A stretch of 23,008 bases of DNA from positions 1 through 23,008 of IMG/VR virus record IMGVR_UViG_3300032011_000141; one strand, 5' to 3'. Origin of the DNA: a virus. Shown piece after piece: positions 1 through 7,128 of this stretch. Each line of letters starts with the position of its first letter. Within the stretch, counting starts at the first letter, position 1. A program made the position numbers and the translations under genes. Below the pieces are notes generated by a model. That model was given only the letters and a program-made list of their open reading frames with translations, was not told the DNA's origin and ran no database searches.

Positions 1-2
1 CA

Positions 3-62
3 ACAACCACGTACAACACTAGTACAAATACTACAACTACGTATAATACTAGTACTACTACT
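3..62 (+). repeat. Two 30-bp tandem repeats coding a Thr-rich decapeptide
   Basis: Positions 3-32 and 33-62 are in-frame copies encoding TTTYNTSTNT and TTTYNTSTTT. They match at 25 of 30 bases. Four of the five differences are silent third-position changes, and the fifth changes Asn to Thr. The array may continue upstream of the window. Confidence 0.75.
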
Positions 63-158
63 AAGTTTATAACTAATTGGTATCAACTACCAAACAAAGC
101 AATGGAAGGCTTATTACACACGTACCCTTACATAAGTGGTGGTAGACAAGGTACATAG
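3..158 (+). CDS. C-terminal end of an unidentified threonine-rich protein (5' truncated)
   Basis: An open frame enters from the left edge and ends at a TAG (156-158), giving 51 residues. The first 20 residues are two copies of a Thr/Asn/Ser/Tyr decapeptide (see the repeat at 3-62). The rest is a more ordinary tail (KFITNWYQLPNKAMEGLL, then a Gly/Arg-rich end). Thr-rich repeats of this kind occur in surface-exposed linkers of phage fibres and other structural proteins, but too little is present to assign a function. The other two forward frames close within the first 75 bases, so this frame is the likely coding one. It is followed by a 57-base gap before the next gene. Confidence 0.6.
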   Translation, partial: TTTYNTSTNTTTTYNTSTTTKFITNWYQLPNKAMEGLLHTYPYISGGRQGT

Positions 159-166
159 GTAGAAAA

Positions 167-177
167 GTGTAATTATA
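167..177 (+). promoter_or_regulatory. Candidate intergenic element GTGTAATTATA
   Basis: This 11-mer lies in the 57-base gap before the glycosyltransferase gene and recurs exactly at 19137-19147 in another gap. Its TAATTATA core is also found at 209-216 (running into the start codon), 7109-7116 and 10019-10026. It could be part of a late promoter or of a translation leader. No standard -35/-10 pair is evident, and A/T richness makes chance matches possible. Confidence 0.3.
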
Positions 178-215
178 TGTAACTATTATAATACTAACAA
201 ATTAAATTTAATTAT

Positions 216-1121
216 ATGGAAATGTTTAATAAAAAGGAACTAGATAATAGAATAGGTCCTTTGAAAAAAGAAAAAAGACTATACGAGTTAGAAAACATAG
301 AAGGTTATGTTATTAGAAAGTGTAGCGAATATGGTATTGAATCAAGCTATGATGTATTAGCTGAAGAAATGCCTTATTTTAAAACTATTGGATATACAGA
401 GTTTGCAGGTAATTTTTATCTACAACCTTTAAATTTTAAATTAAGAAACGAACAATTAGCTGATGCTTGGCATAAGAATTGTTCAAAATGTCCTAAGCAT
501 GACTATGCTGGATTTTTAATAGACAACATACAAAATAATGTTGCTAATAAATATACTGAAAGAAGTCAAGATTTTGAAAAGTATCCACCAAAAGATTACT
601 TGGTTGTTTTACCTGGATCTAACAAGATAAAAACAAATGTTTGTTTAAATAGATTAAGACATATTAAAAAACAACACGGTGATAATGTTTATTTTAAACC
701 ACACCCTATTACAACACATCAGATTATAGGTGAATTAAAAGACTTTTTTGGTGAAGATTGCATACTACCTAGAAATATTGACATGTATTATTATATGCAG
801 AAAGCTAAAACAGTATATACTACTCACATAAGTGAAAGTGCTGTGTATGCAGCAGTGTTAGGTAAAAAGATAGAAGCTATTGATATATGGAACAATATAC
901 AACAAGGATCTTTTTATACAATTAACAATTACCTCTTTACTCATCAAGACAAAATCAAAGAATTTATTAATCACAGTTTTTCTAATTTCGAATCAGGTAT
1001 AATAAATCCTTGGTTAGATAAAGATTGGAGAGTTAAAGTAGATAAGTATTTTGAATACATATCAAAGAAAAGAGATGCGTATAAAAATTGGTTTATTGCT
1101 GATACTAAGAAAAAGAAGTAA
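216..1121 (+). CDS. Capsule-type (KpsC/KpsS-like) glycosyltransferase
   Basis: This 301-residue protein has no signal peptide or membrane segment. The C-terminal half looks like a GT-B nucleotide-sugar-binding domain of the capsule polysaccharide family. A strand at about 128-133 (YLVVLP) is followed by FKPHP (residues 160-164, the KPHP signature), then a Thr-rich turn with S206 and E207 and a helix ending AAVLGKK, matching the family's 'T..S....EA...GK.V' block. The N-terminal half has a Cys/His cluster near residues 85-100 (C..C....H) and is not recognised. In capsule systems such enzymes transfer sugars such as Kdo. Here it might modify a virion or host glycan, but donor and acceptor are unknown. 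Start: ATG 216 follows an A/T-only leader; ATG 222 is an alternative. The 51-base gap after it separates it from the packaging cluster. Confidence 0.6.
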   Translation: MEMFNKKELDNRIGPLKKEKRLYELENIEGYVIRKCSEYGIESSYDVLAEEMPYFKTIGYTEFAGNFYLQPLNFKLRNEQLADAWHKNCSKCPKHDYAGFLIDNIQNNVANKYTERSQDFEKYPPKDYLVVLPGSNKIKTNVCLNRLRHIKKQHGDNVYFKPHPITTHQIIGELKDFFGEDCILPRNIDMYYYMQKAKTVYTTHISESAVYAAVLGKKIEAIDIWNNIQQGSFYTINNYLFTHQDKIKEFINHSFSNFESGIINPWLDKDWRVKVDKYFEYISKKRDAYKNWFIADTKKKK

Positions 1122-1172
1122 AAAGCGTGACAATTGCGTGATAATATAAACAAGTAAATTAAATTAAATAAT

Positions 1173-1448
1173 ATGGGAAATACATACAAAAAGAAAGCAA
1201 AAGCTAAAGCAACTAAAATTACTAAAGAAGAGTTGCAAACAATGCAAGGCTATGTTCAAGCTATTAATAAAACTCAACTTGATATTGGTAGTATAGAATA
1301 TCAAAAGTCAACACTTATTTTTAAAATAGGTTCTTTACAAGATAAGTTAACTGGGTATAACATGGATTTACAGAAAAAATATGGTGACGTAAGCGTTAAC
1401 ATACAAGATGGATCTATTAAATATAAAGAAGATGCCACAGTTAATTAG
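1173..1448 (+). CDS. Small coiled-coil protein of unknown function
   Basis: 91 residues. A Lys/Ala-rich N-terminus (about 1-20) precedes a predicted coiled coil at roughly 18-70 with regular Leu/Ile spacing. A short beta-like end follows (YGDVSVNIQDGSIKYK). I recall similar short coiled-coil proteins ending in a 'yG.v.vni.DG' block in marine phages, without known function. It is the first of four overlapping small genes ahead of the terminase, and its last 17 bases overlap the next gene. Its leader is a TAAAT-type A/T repeat without a Shine-Dalgarno sequence. A scaffold or oligomerisation role is possible but not shown. Confidence 0.7.
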   Translation: MGNTYKKKAKAKATKITKEELQTMQGYVQAINKTQLDIGSIEYQKSTLIFKIGSLQDKLTGYNMDLQKKYGDVSVNIQDGSIKYKEDATVN

Positions 1449-1653
1449 AAAAATTAGTATCGGTAAAGATTACAAAAATGAAGCTATGCACTATTCCGTA
1501 GGCCAAGAGGTTTACGGAGGGCATATAATTTGTGATATAATCGAAGAAGACGATAAGTATAGTATATACATACACAAAGGCGATGAAGTAATTCCATGGA
1601 AAGACTTTAATAAAAACATGGCTATAGCTGTAGAGTATAATTTGGAGTATTAG
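1432..1653 (+). CDS. Conserved small phage protein of unknown function
   Basis: 73 residues beginning MPQLIRKISIG from ATG 1432. An upstream ATG at 1408 would add eight residues, but it lies deeper in the preceding gene and the MPQL start matches my recollection of this family in marine phages. The chain alternates short strands (HYSVGQEVYGGHIICDI, YSIYIHKG) and ends with EVIPWKDFN and AVEYN, which suggests a small beta-rich fold. It overlaps the preceding gene by 17 bases. Its TAG shares one base with the GTG start of the next gene (TAGTG), so translation is probably coupled. No catalytic motif is visible. Confidence 0.7.
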   Translation: MPQLIRKISIGKDYKNEAMHYSVGQEVYGGHIICDIIEEDDKYSIYIHKGDEVIPWKDFNKNMAIAVEYNLEY

Positions 1654-2237
1654 TGAAAAGTATATATAACTTTATAGTAAAACCTAAAGACAATAGATAC
1701 AACAATACTAAGAATATAGGTGGAAAAGAAATAATAGTTAATACTGATATTTTTCAACACCATTATGTTAGTAGAGAAGCTGTAGTAATTTCTACACCAT
1801 CTTTGTTTAAAACAGATATAAAAGCAGGTGACACTATAATAGTGCACCATAATGTATTTAGAAGGTATACAGATGTAAGAGGTGTTGAACAGGATAGTAA
1901 AGCATATTATAAAGATAACTTATATTTTGTTTTTATTGATCAAATATTCGCTTATAAGAGAGATAAAAAGTGGATACCATTAGATGAATATTGTTTTGTA
2001 AAACCTATTAAATCTAATGATATGTTTGATACTAATAAAGAACAACCATTAGTAGGTGTAATAAAACATACAAATAAAAATCTACCAGAAGTTGGTAGTT
2101 TAGTTGGTTTCACACCAAACAGTGAGTATGAGTTTATTATTGATGGTGAACGTTTATATAGAGTAAGAACAAAAGACATTACAATTAAATATGAATATCA
2201 AGGAAAAGAAGAAGAATATAATCCAAGCTGGTTATAA
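1653..2237 (+). CDS. Tandem GroES-like (Cpn10) co-chaperonin-like protein
   Basis: 194 residues from a GTG start, forced by the TAGTG junction. The chain reads as two GroES-like barrels. Copy 1 (about 4-101) follows GroES order: FIVKP (7-11), a loop with GGKEIIV (23-29) where GroES has GGIVL, REAVVIS (41-47), DIKAGDTIIV (55-64) like DVKVGDIVIF, then an FIDQIFAY strand (94-101) like the ESDILAI end. Copy 2 (about 114-180) repeats the plan: FVKPI (115-119), VGVIK (134-138), EVGSLVGF (146-153), IDGERLYRVRTKDITI (163-178), but lacks an IVL-type mobile-loop tripeptide. T4 gp31 shows that phages use such proteins to make GroEL fold the capsid protein, and the capsid gene lies downstream in the same block. 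I made the match by eye; structure prediction should decide it. Confidence 0.6.
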   Translation: MKSIYNFIVKPKDNRYNNTKNIGGKEIIVNTDIFQHHYVSREAVVISTPSLFKTDIKAGDTIIVHHNVFRRYTDVRGVEQDSKAYYKDNLYFVFIDQIFAYKRDKKWIPLDEYCFVKPIKSNDMFDTNKEQPLVGVIKHTNKNLPEVGSLVGFTPNSEYEFIIDGERLYRVRTKDITIKYEYQGKEEEYNPSWL

Positions 2238-2466
2238 AGCTGTAGAAGAATTAGTAAAAGTAGCTAAAGAACCTATAGTTGATAGTGATGATGATATTAG
2301 TGCTGATAGATTAAAAAACGCTGCTGCTACTAAAAAGTTAGCTATATTTGATGCTTTTGAAATACTTTCACGTATACAGGAAGAAGAGAATATGTTAGAA
2401 AATAAACCTAAGGAAGAGAAAAAATCTGTTGCTTTTGGTGGTTTCGCAGAAAGAAGATCTAAGTAA
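2191..2466 (+). CDS. Small helical protein before TerL (position of a small terminase, unproven)
   Basis: 91 residues, almost wholly helical and charged. The core VEELVKVAKEPI (residues about 18-29) and ADRLKNAAATKKLAIFDAFE (38-57) resembles a conserved small protein I recall directly upstream of TerL in related phages. It ends in a Lys/Glu-rich tail and FGGFAERRS. Start ATG 2191 overlaps the GroES-like gene by 47 bases. No later Met precedes the conserved core, so either this start or a non-ATG start is used. The stop overlaps the TerL start as TAATG, implying coupling. A small terminase role is suggested only by position; no helix-turn-helix is evident. Confidence 0.7.
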   Translation: MNIKEKKKNIIQAGYKAVEELVKVAKEPIVDSDDDISADRLKNAAATKKLAIFDAFEILSRIQEEENMLENKPKEEKKSVAFGGFAERRSK

Positions 2467-4676
2467 TGTACGAGCAAAGTTTATCTAAAGTTGTAGATCA
2501 TATAAAGATCAATACAATTAAAAGACTTAATAAGTCTAAGAAATGGAAGTATGGATATAACAAAGAACATGATGTTATTGTTATATCTAAAACTGGTATA
2601 ATAGGAGATGTTATTGAGATACAAAACTTAAAAATAGCGCTACCTAAAATACCTAAAAATGTCACAAAATTTAAGCATGACAAATGGGAAGTAACACCAT
2701 ATCCAAAAGAGTTACAAAGGATAAAAACAATATTTGACTGGAGAGATTATCCAGATGATTTTAAAGAAAATTACGCAGACTATATAGAAGAAGAGTTTGT
2801 TAGAAGAGAAGAAGGTTTCTGGTTTTATAATTTAGGTAAACCAACCTATATAACAGGAACACATTACATGTATCTACAATGGAGTAAAATCGATGTAGGT
2901 AATCCTGATTATAGAGAAGCAAACAGATTGTTCTTTATATTTTGGGAAGCTTGTAAGGCAGATACCAGATGTTATGGTATGTGTTATTTAAAAAATAGAC
3001 GATCTGGTTTTTCGTTTATGGCTTCAGGTGAAACTGTGAATATGGCTACAATATCAAACGATGCTAGATTTGGTATATTGTCAAAGACAGGTTCTGATGC
3101 TAAAAAGATGTTTACTGACAAGGTTGTTCCAATATCAGTTAATTATCCGTTCTTTTTTAAACCGATACAGGACGGTATGGATCGACCAAAAACAGAGCTA
3201 GCATATAGAGTGCCAGCTACTAAGTTAACAAGAAGAAAGTTAACTAGCAATGAAAAAATAGAAGAGTTAGCAGGACTTGATACAACTATTGACTGGAAAA
3301 ACACTGGTGATAATAGTTATGATGGTGAAAAGCTAAAACTACTAGTACATGATGAAAGTGGTAAATGGGAAAGACCTGATAACATATTAAATAACTGGCG
3401 TGTAACAAAAACAACATTAAGGTTAGGTAGTAGAATTATTGGTAAGTGTATGATGGGTTCAACATCAAATGCCTTGGATAAAGGTGGTGATAACTTTAAA
3501 AAATTATACAATGATTCAGATGTTACTCAACGAAACCGTAATGGCCAAACTAATTCTGGTTTATACAGTTTATTTATACCAATGGAATGGAACTATGAGG
3601 GTTTTATTGATCAATATGGTCAACCAGTTTTTAACACACCTTCAGAAGAAAAATTAGATCCATGGGGAGATTTAATCGATATAGGTGTTATAGAGCATTG
3701 GCAAAATGAAGCTGATGGTTTAAAAAACGATCAAGACGGTTTAAATGAATTTTACCGTCAGTTCCCTAGAACAACGGAACACGCTTTTAGAGATGAAGCT
3801 AATAATAGTATATTTAACTTAGTTAGAATATATGAACAAATAGATTACAACGAAGAAACTACACAAGGTATTTCAAGAGGTAATTTTCAGTGGGTTAATG
3901 GTATAAAAGATACAAAGGTTATGTTTTACCCAGATCCAAAAGGAAGGTTTAAAGTCAATTGGACACCAAGACCTGATCTACAAAATAATGTAGTAAATAA
4001 TAATGGTAGAAAATATCCTGGTAATGAGCACATGGGTGCTTTTGGTTGTGATAGTTATGATATATCAGGAACAGTTGATGGTAAAGGATCAAAAGGTTCT
4101 TTACATGGTTTAACTAAGTTTAGTATGGAAGATTGTCCACCTAGTCAATTTTTCTTAGAATACATAGCTAGACCACAAACAGCTGATATATTTTTTGAAG
4201 ATGTTTTAATGGCATTAGTGTTTTACGGAATGCCTTTATTATGTGAAAACAACAAACCTAGACTTTTATATTACTTAAAACGTAGAGGTTACAGAGGTTA
4301 CTCTATGAACAGACCAGATAAGGTTTGGAATAAATTATCAGTAGCTGAAAAGGAAATAGGTGGTATACCAAACACTAGTGAAGATGTAAAGCAAGCTCAC
4401 GCTGCCGCGATTGAGATGTATATACAAAATAATGTAGGTGTAAAAATGGATGGGACATATGGTAATATGTACTTTAATACAACATTAAACGATTGGGCTA
4501 GATTTGATATAACAAAAAGAACAAAGTTTGATGCCACTATAAGTTCTGGACTTGCTGTTATGGCTTGTAATAAACATTTATATACGCCTTACGCAAAAAG
4601 AGAAAAACAAAAGTTAAATATAAGTATATCAAAATATAAAAACAAAGGTATGCAATCAAAATTAATAAAACAATAA
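2466..4676 (+). CDS. terL: Terminase large subunit (ATPase-nuclease DNA packaging motor)
   Basis: 736 residues. The N-terminal ATPase domain has a variant Walker A at 176-183 (KNRRSGFS), with Phe where the usual GK[S/T] lysine sits. Walker B is LLVHDE (292-297) with E297 as the likely catalytic base, and GSTSN (331-335) fits the coupling motif. The C-terminal RNase H-like nuclease has D529 in AFGCDSYD, E578 or E594 (CENNK) and D689 (KFDATISS) as probable metal ligands. The segment YITGTHYMYLQWSKID (about 127-142) before the ATPase core resembles crAss-like terminases as I recall them. The enzyme cuts concatemeric DNA and pumps it through the portal encoded next. The start is fixed by the TAATG overlap, and one base separates its stop from the portal ATG. 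Confidence 0.92.
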   Translation: MYEQSLSKVVDHIKINTIKRLNKSKKWKYGYNKEHDVIVISKTGIIGDVIEIQNLKIALPKIPKNVTKFKHDKWEVTPYPKELQRIKTIFDWRDYPDDFKENYADYIEEEFVRREEGFWFYNLGKPTYITGTHYMYLQWSKIDVGNPDYREANRLFFIFWEACKADTRCYGMCYLKNRRSGFSFMASGETVNMATISNDARFGILSKTGSDAKKMFTDKVVPISVNYPFFFKPIQDGMDRPKTELAYRVPATKLTRRKLTSNEKIEELAGLDTTIDWKNTGDNSYDGEKLKLLVHDESGKWERPDNILNNWRVTKTTLRLGSRIIGKCMMGSTSNALDKGGDNFKKLYNDSDVTQRNRNGQTNSGLYSLFIPMEWNYEGFIDQYGQPVFNTPSEEKLDPWGDLIDIGVIEHWQNEADGLKNDQDGLNEFYRQFPRTTEHAFRDEANNSIFNLVRIYEQIDYNEETTQGISRGNFQWVNGIKDTKVMFYPDPKGRFKVNWTPRPDLQNNVVNNNGRKYPGNEHMGAFGCDSYDISGTVDGKGSKGSLHGLTKFSMEDCPPSQFFLEYIARPQTADIFFEDVLMALVFYGMPLLCENNKPRLLYYLKRRGYRGYSMNRPDKVWNKLSVAEKEIGGIPNTSEDVKQAHAAAIEMYIQNNVGVKMDGTYGNMYFNTTLNDWARFDITKRTKFDATISSGLAVMACNKHLYTPYAKREKQKLNISISKYKNKGMQSKLIKQ

Positions 4677-4677
4677 T

Positions 4678-7101
4678 ATGGCTGAATCAGTTTTAAAAGG
4701 TGCTTTTCCTAGTCAAGTTGTTAGCGACAAAGAGAAACTTACTCAAGAGTACGGTTTAAGTGTTGCTAAAGCTATAGAAAGCGAATGGTTTACTAGAGAC
4801 TCAGGTACAAATAGGTTTTACAATAACCAAAATGAGTTTCATAAGTTAAGACTATACGCTAGAGGAGAACAATCTATCCAAAAATATAAAGATGAATTAT
4901 CAATAAATGGTGATTTATCTTATCTTAATTTAGACTGGAAGCCAGTTCCTATTATACCTAAATTTGTTGACATAGTAGTAAATGGTATTGCTGAAAGAAC
5001 ATATGATGTAAAAGCATATTCACAAGATCCATACGGTGTTAGTAAAAGAACAGCATATATGGAATCTATGTTGAGAGACATGGAAACTAAAGAATTAACT
5101 AAATTTATAGACGAATCATTTGGTATAAGTTTAGCTGAAAATGATCCTAATAAACTACCTGATACAGAAGAAGAGTTACAACTACACATGCAGCTTAACT
5201 ATAAACAAGCTGTTGAAATAGCTGAGGAACAAGCTATTAATGTTATATTAGATGGTAATCAATATGAAAATATTAGAAAAAGATTTTATTATGATTTAAC
5301 AGTACTAGGTATTGGAGCTGTTAAAAATCATTATACACCAACGGAAGGTATTAAAATAGAATATGTAGATCCTGCTAATTTAGTTTGGTCTTATACTGAG
5401 AGTCCTTTCTTTGACGATATATATTATATAGGTGAAGTAAAGTTAATACCTATAAATGAGTTGAAAAAACAATTTCCAATGATTAGCGAAGAAGATTTAA
5501 ATACAGCCGCTAGTTCTGGTTTTCAAAGTCGTGGATTGTTTAGATCACAAACAGAATCTAATAATTTAGATAAAAACACTGTTCAGGTAATGTATTTTAA
5601 TTACAAAACCTATGCTAACGAAGTTTACAAAGTAAAAGAAACAGCTACGGGAGCTACAAAAGTTATATTACGTGATGATGAGTTTGATCCTCCTGTTGAA
5701 GTACTAGAGGAAAAATATGGTAAAATGAAAAGATCTTTAGAGGTCTTATATGAAGGAGCTTTAATAGTTGGTACTAATACATTATTAAAATGGGAACTTG
5801 CTAAAAATATGATGAGACCTAAAAGTGATTACACTAAGGTTAAAATGAATTATGCTCTAGTAGCTCCTAGAATGTATAAAGGTAGAATAGAATCTTTAGT
5901 TGGTAGAGTAACAACATTTGCTGACATGATACAGTTAACACATTTAAAGCTACAACAAGTTATGGCTAGAATGGTACCAGACGGTGTTTATTTAGATGCT
6001 GATGGTTTAGCTGAAATAGATTTAGGTAACGGTACAAATTACAATCCACAAGAAGCATTAAACATGTTCTTCCAAACTGGTTCCGTAATTGGTAGATCGT
6101 TTACACAAGAGGGTGATATGAACCCAGGTAAAATACCTATTCAAGAAATACAAAGCGGTTCAGGAGGACAGAAATTACAGTCTCTAATACAAACATATAA
6201 CTACTACCTACAAATGATCAGAGACGTGACCGGATTAAACGAGGCGCGTGATGCTAGCACACCTGATGCTAAAGCTCTTGTTGGTGTACAAAAACTAGCA
6301 GCTGCTAATAGTAATACAGCTACTAGACATATATTACAAAGTGGTTTATTTTTAACATCTGAAATATGTGAAGGTGTTTCATTAAGAATATCTGATATAT
6401 TAGAATTTTCTGAAACAAGAGACGCTTTTATACAAAAAGTAGGTAATCATAATGTTGCTACATTAGATGAAATGGCTAATCTACATTTATACGATTTTGG
6501 TATATTTATAGAATTAGCACCTGATGAAGAAGAAAAACAGATGTTAGAAAACAACATACAAGCTGCATTAGCAAAAGGATTAATAGAGTTGGATGACGCT
6601 ATTGATTTAAGAACGATTAAAAACGTGAAACTTGCTAACCAGTTGTTAAAGCTTAGAAGAAAGCAAAAAGCTGAAAGAGATCAAGAGATGAATGAGAGAA
6701 ATATAAAAGCTCAAGGAGAAGCTAATGCTCAAGCGCAACAAGTAGCAGCTCAAGCTGAAGTTCAAAAAGCACAAGCGTTAGTTCAGACTAATATGCAGTT
6801 AGAACAAGGTAAAGCTCAGTTAGAAGAAAATAGAATGATGAAAGAAGCTCAAGTTAAAAAAGAGTTAATGAATCATGAGTTTCAAATTAACATGAAATTG
6901 AAGCAAATGGACCTTGAGTCCATCAACCAAAAAGAAAAATATAAGGAAGATAGAAAAGATGGTAGAACTAAAATTCAAGCATCTCAACAATCTGAATTAA
7001 TAGATCAAAGAAAAAGCGGAAAGCCACCTAAAAACTTTGAATCTGCAGGTAATGATATATTAGGTGGTGGTTTTGGATTAAATGCTTTTGATCCAAGATA
7101 A
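4678..7101 (+). CDS. Portal protein (crAss-like type)
   Basis: 807 residues, long for a portal but near the size I recall for crAss-like portals. The N-terminal two thirds are a mixed alpha/beta body, with VPIIPKFVDIVVNGI at about 87-101 and the helical segment IRDVTGLNEARD near residue 515, as in clip and stem regions. From about residue 660 to 765 the chain becomes a Gln/Ala/Glu-rich helix (ERNIKAQGEANAQAQ and onward), probably the crown or barrel inside the head. It ends in a basic stretch and NDILGGGFGLNAF. The dodecameric ring sits at one capsid vertex, docks TerL during packaging, and later binds the connectors. It follows TerL by one base. Gene order, length and C-terminal style make the call solid. 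Confidence 0.88.
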   Translation: MAESVLKGAFPSQVVSDKEKLTQEYGLSVAKAIESEWFTRDSGTNRFYNNQNEFHKLRLYARGEQSIQKYKDELSINGDLSYLNLDWKPVPIIPKFVDIVVNGIAERTYDVKAYSQDPYGVSKRTAYMESMLRDMETKELTKFIDESFGISLAENDPNKLPDTEEELQLHMQLNYKQAVEIAEEQAINVILDGNQYENIRKRFYYDLTVLGIGAVKNHYTPTEGIKIEYVDPANLVWSYTESPFFDDIYYIGEVKLIPINELKKQFPMISEEDLNTAASSGFQSRGLFRSQTESNNLDKNTVQVMYFNYKTYANEVYKVKETATGATKVILRDDEFDPPVEVLEEKYGKMKRSLEVLYEGALIVGTNTLLKWELAKNMMRPKSDYTKVKMNYALVAPRMYKGRIESLVGRVTTFADMIQLTHLKLQQVMARMVPDGVYLDADGLAEIDLGNGTNYNPQEALNMFFQTGSVIGRSFTQEGDMNPGKIPIQEIQSGSGGQKLQSLIQTYNYYLQMIRDVTGLNEARDASTPDAKALVGVQKLAAANSNTATRHILQSGLFLTSEICEGVSLRISDILEFSETRDAFIQKVGNHNVATLDEMANLHLYDFGIFIELAPDEEEKQMLENNIQAALAKGLIELDDAIDLRTIKNVKLANQLLKLRRKQKAERDQEMNERNIKAQGEANAQAQQVAAQAEVQKAQALVQTNMQLEQGKAQLEENRMMKEAQVKKELMNHEFQINMKLKQMDLESINQKEKYKEDRKDGRTKIQASQQSELIDQRKSGKPPKNFESAGNDILGGGFGLNAFDPR

Positions 7102-7128
7102 ATTTGTTTAATTATATAATATTATATT
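7102..7128 (+). promoter_or_regulatory. A/T-only leader of the scaffold-like gene
   Basis: This 27-base gap contains TTTAATTATAT (7107-7117) and a perfect 14-bp A/T palindrome at 7114-7127 ending just before ATG 7129. TTTAATTATAT also directly precedes the starts at 216 and 10034. There is no Shine-Dalgarno sequence. The element could act as a promoter, a translation enhancer or both. Confidence 0.35.

Noticed and set aside
1122-1172. Sigma-70-like promoter with TGATAATAT near 1139-1147
   Set aside because: No suitable -35 box lies at the right distance, and A/T richness makes such -10 matches common.
1408-1431. Upstream ATG for the small gene ending at 1653
   Set aside because: ATG 1432 gives the MPQL start that I recall for the family and a shorter overlap with the preceding gene.
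3469-3657. Small + strand frame inside terL
   Set aside because: It is out of frame within a continuous terminase with intact motifs on both sides.
7073-7106. Bacteroidota-type promoter: TTG at 7073 and TAAATTTG at 7099-7106
   Set aside because: The -7-like TAnnTTTG is present, but the spacing to TTG is longer than usual and the element overlaps a stop codon in A/T-rich DNA. Too weak to call.
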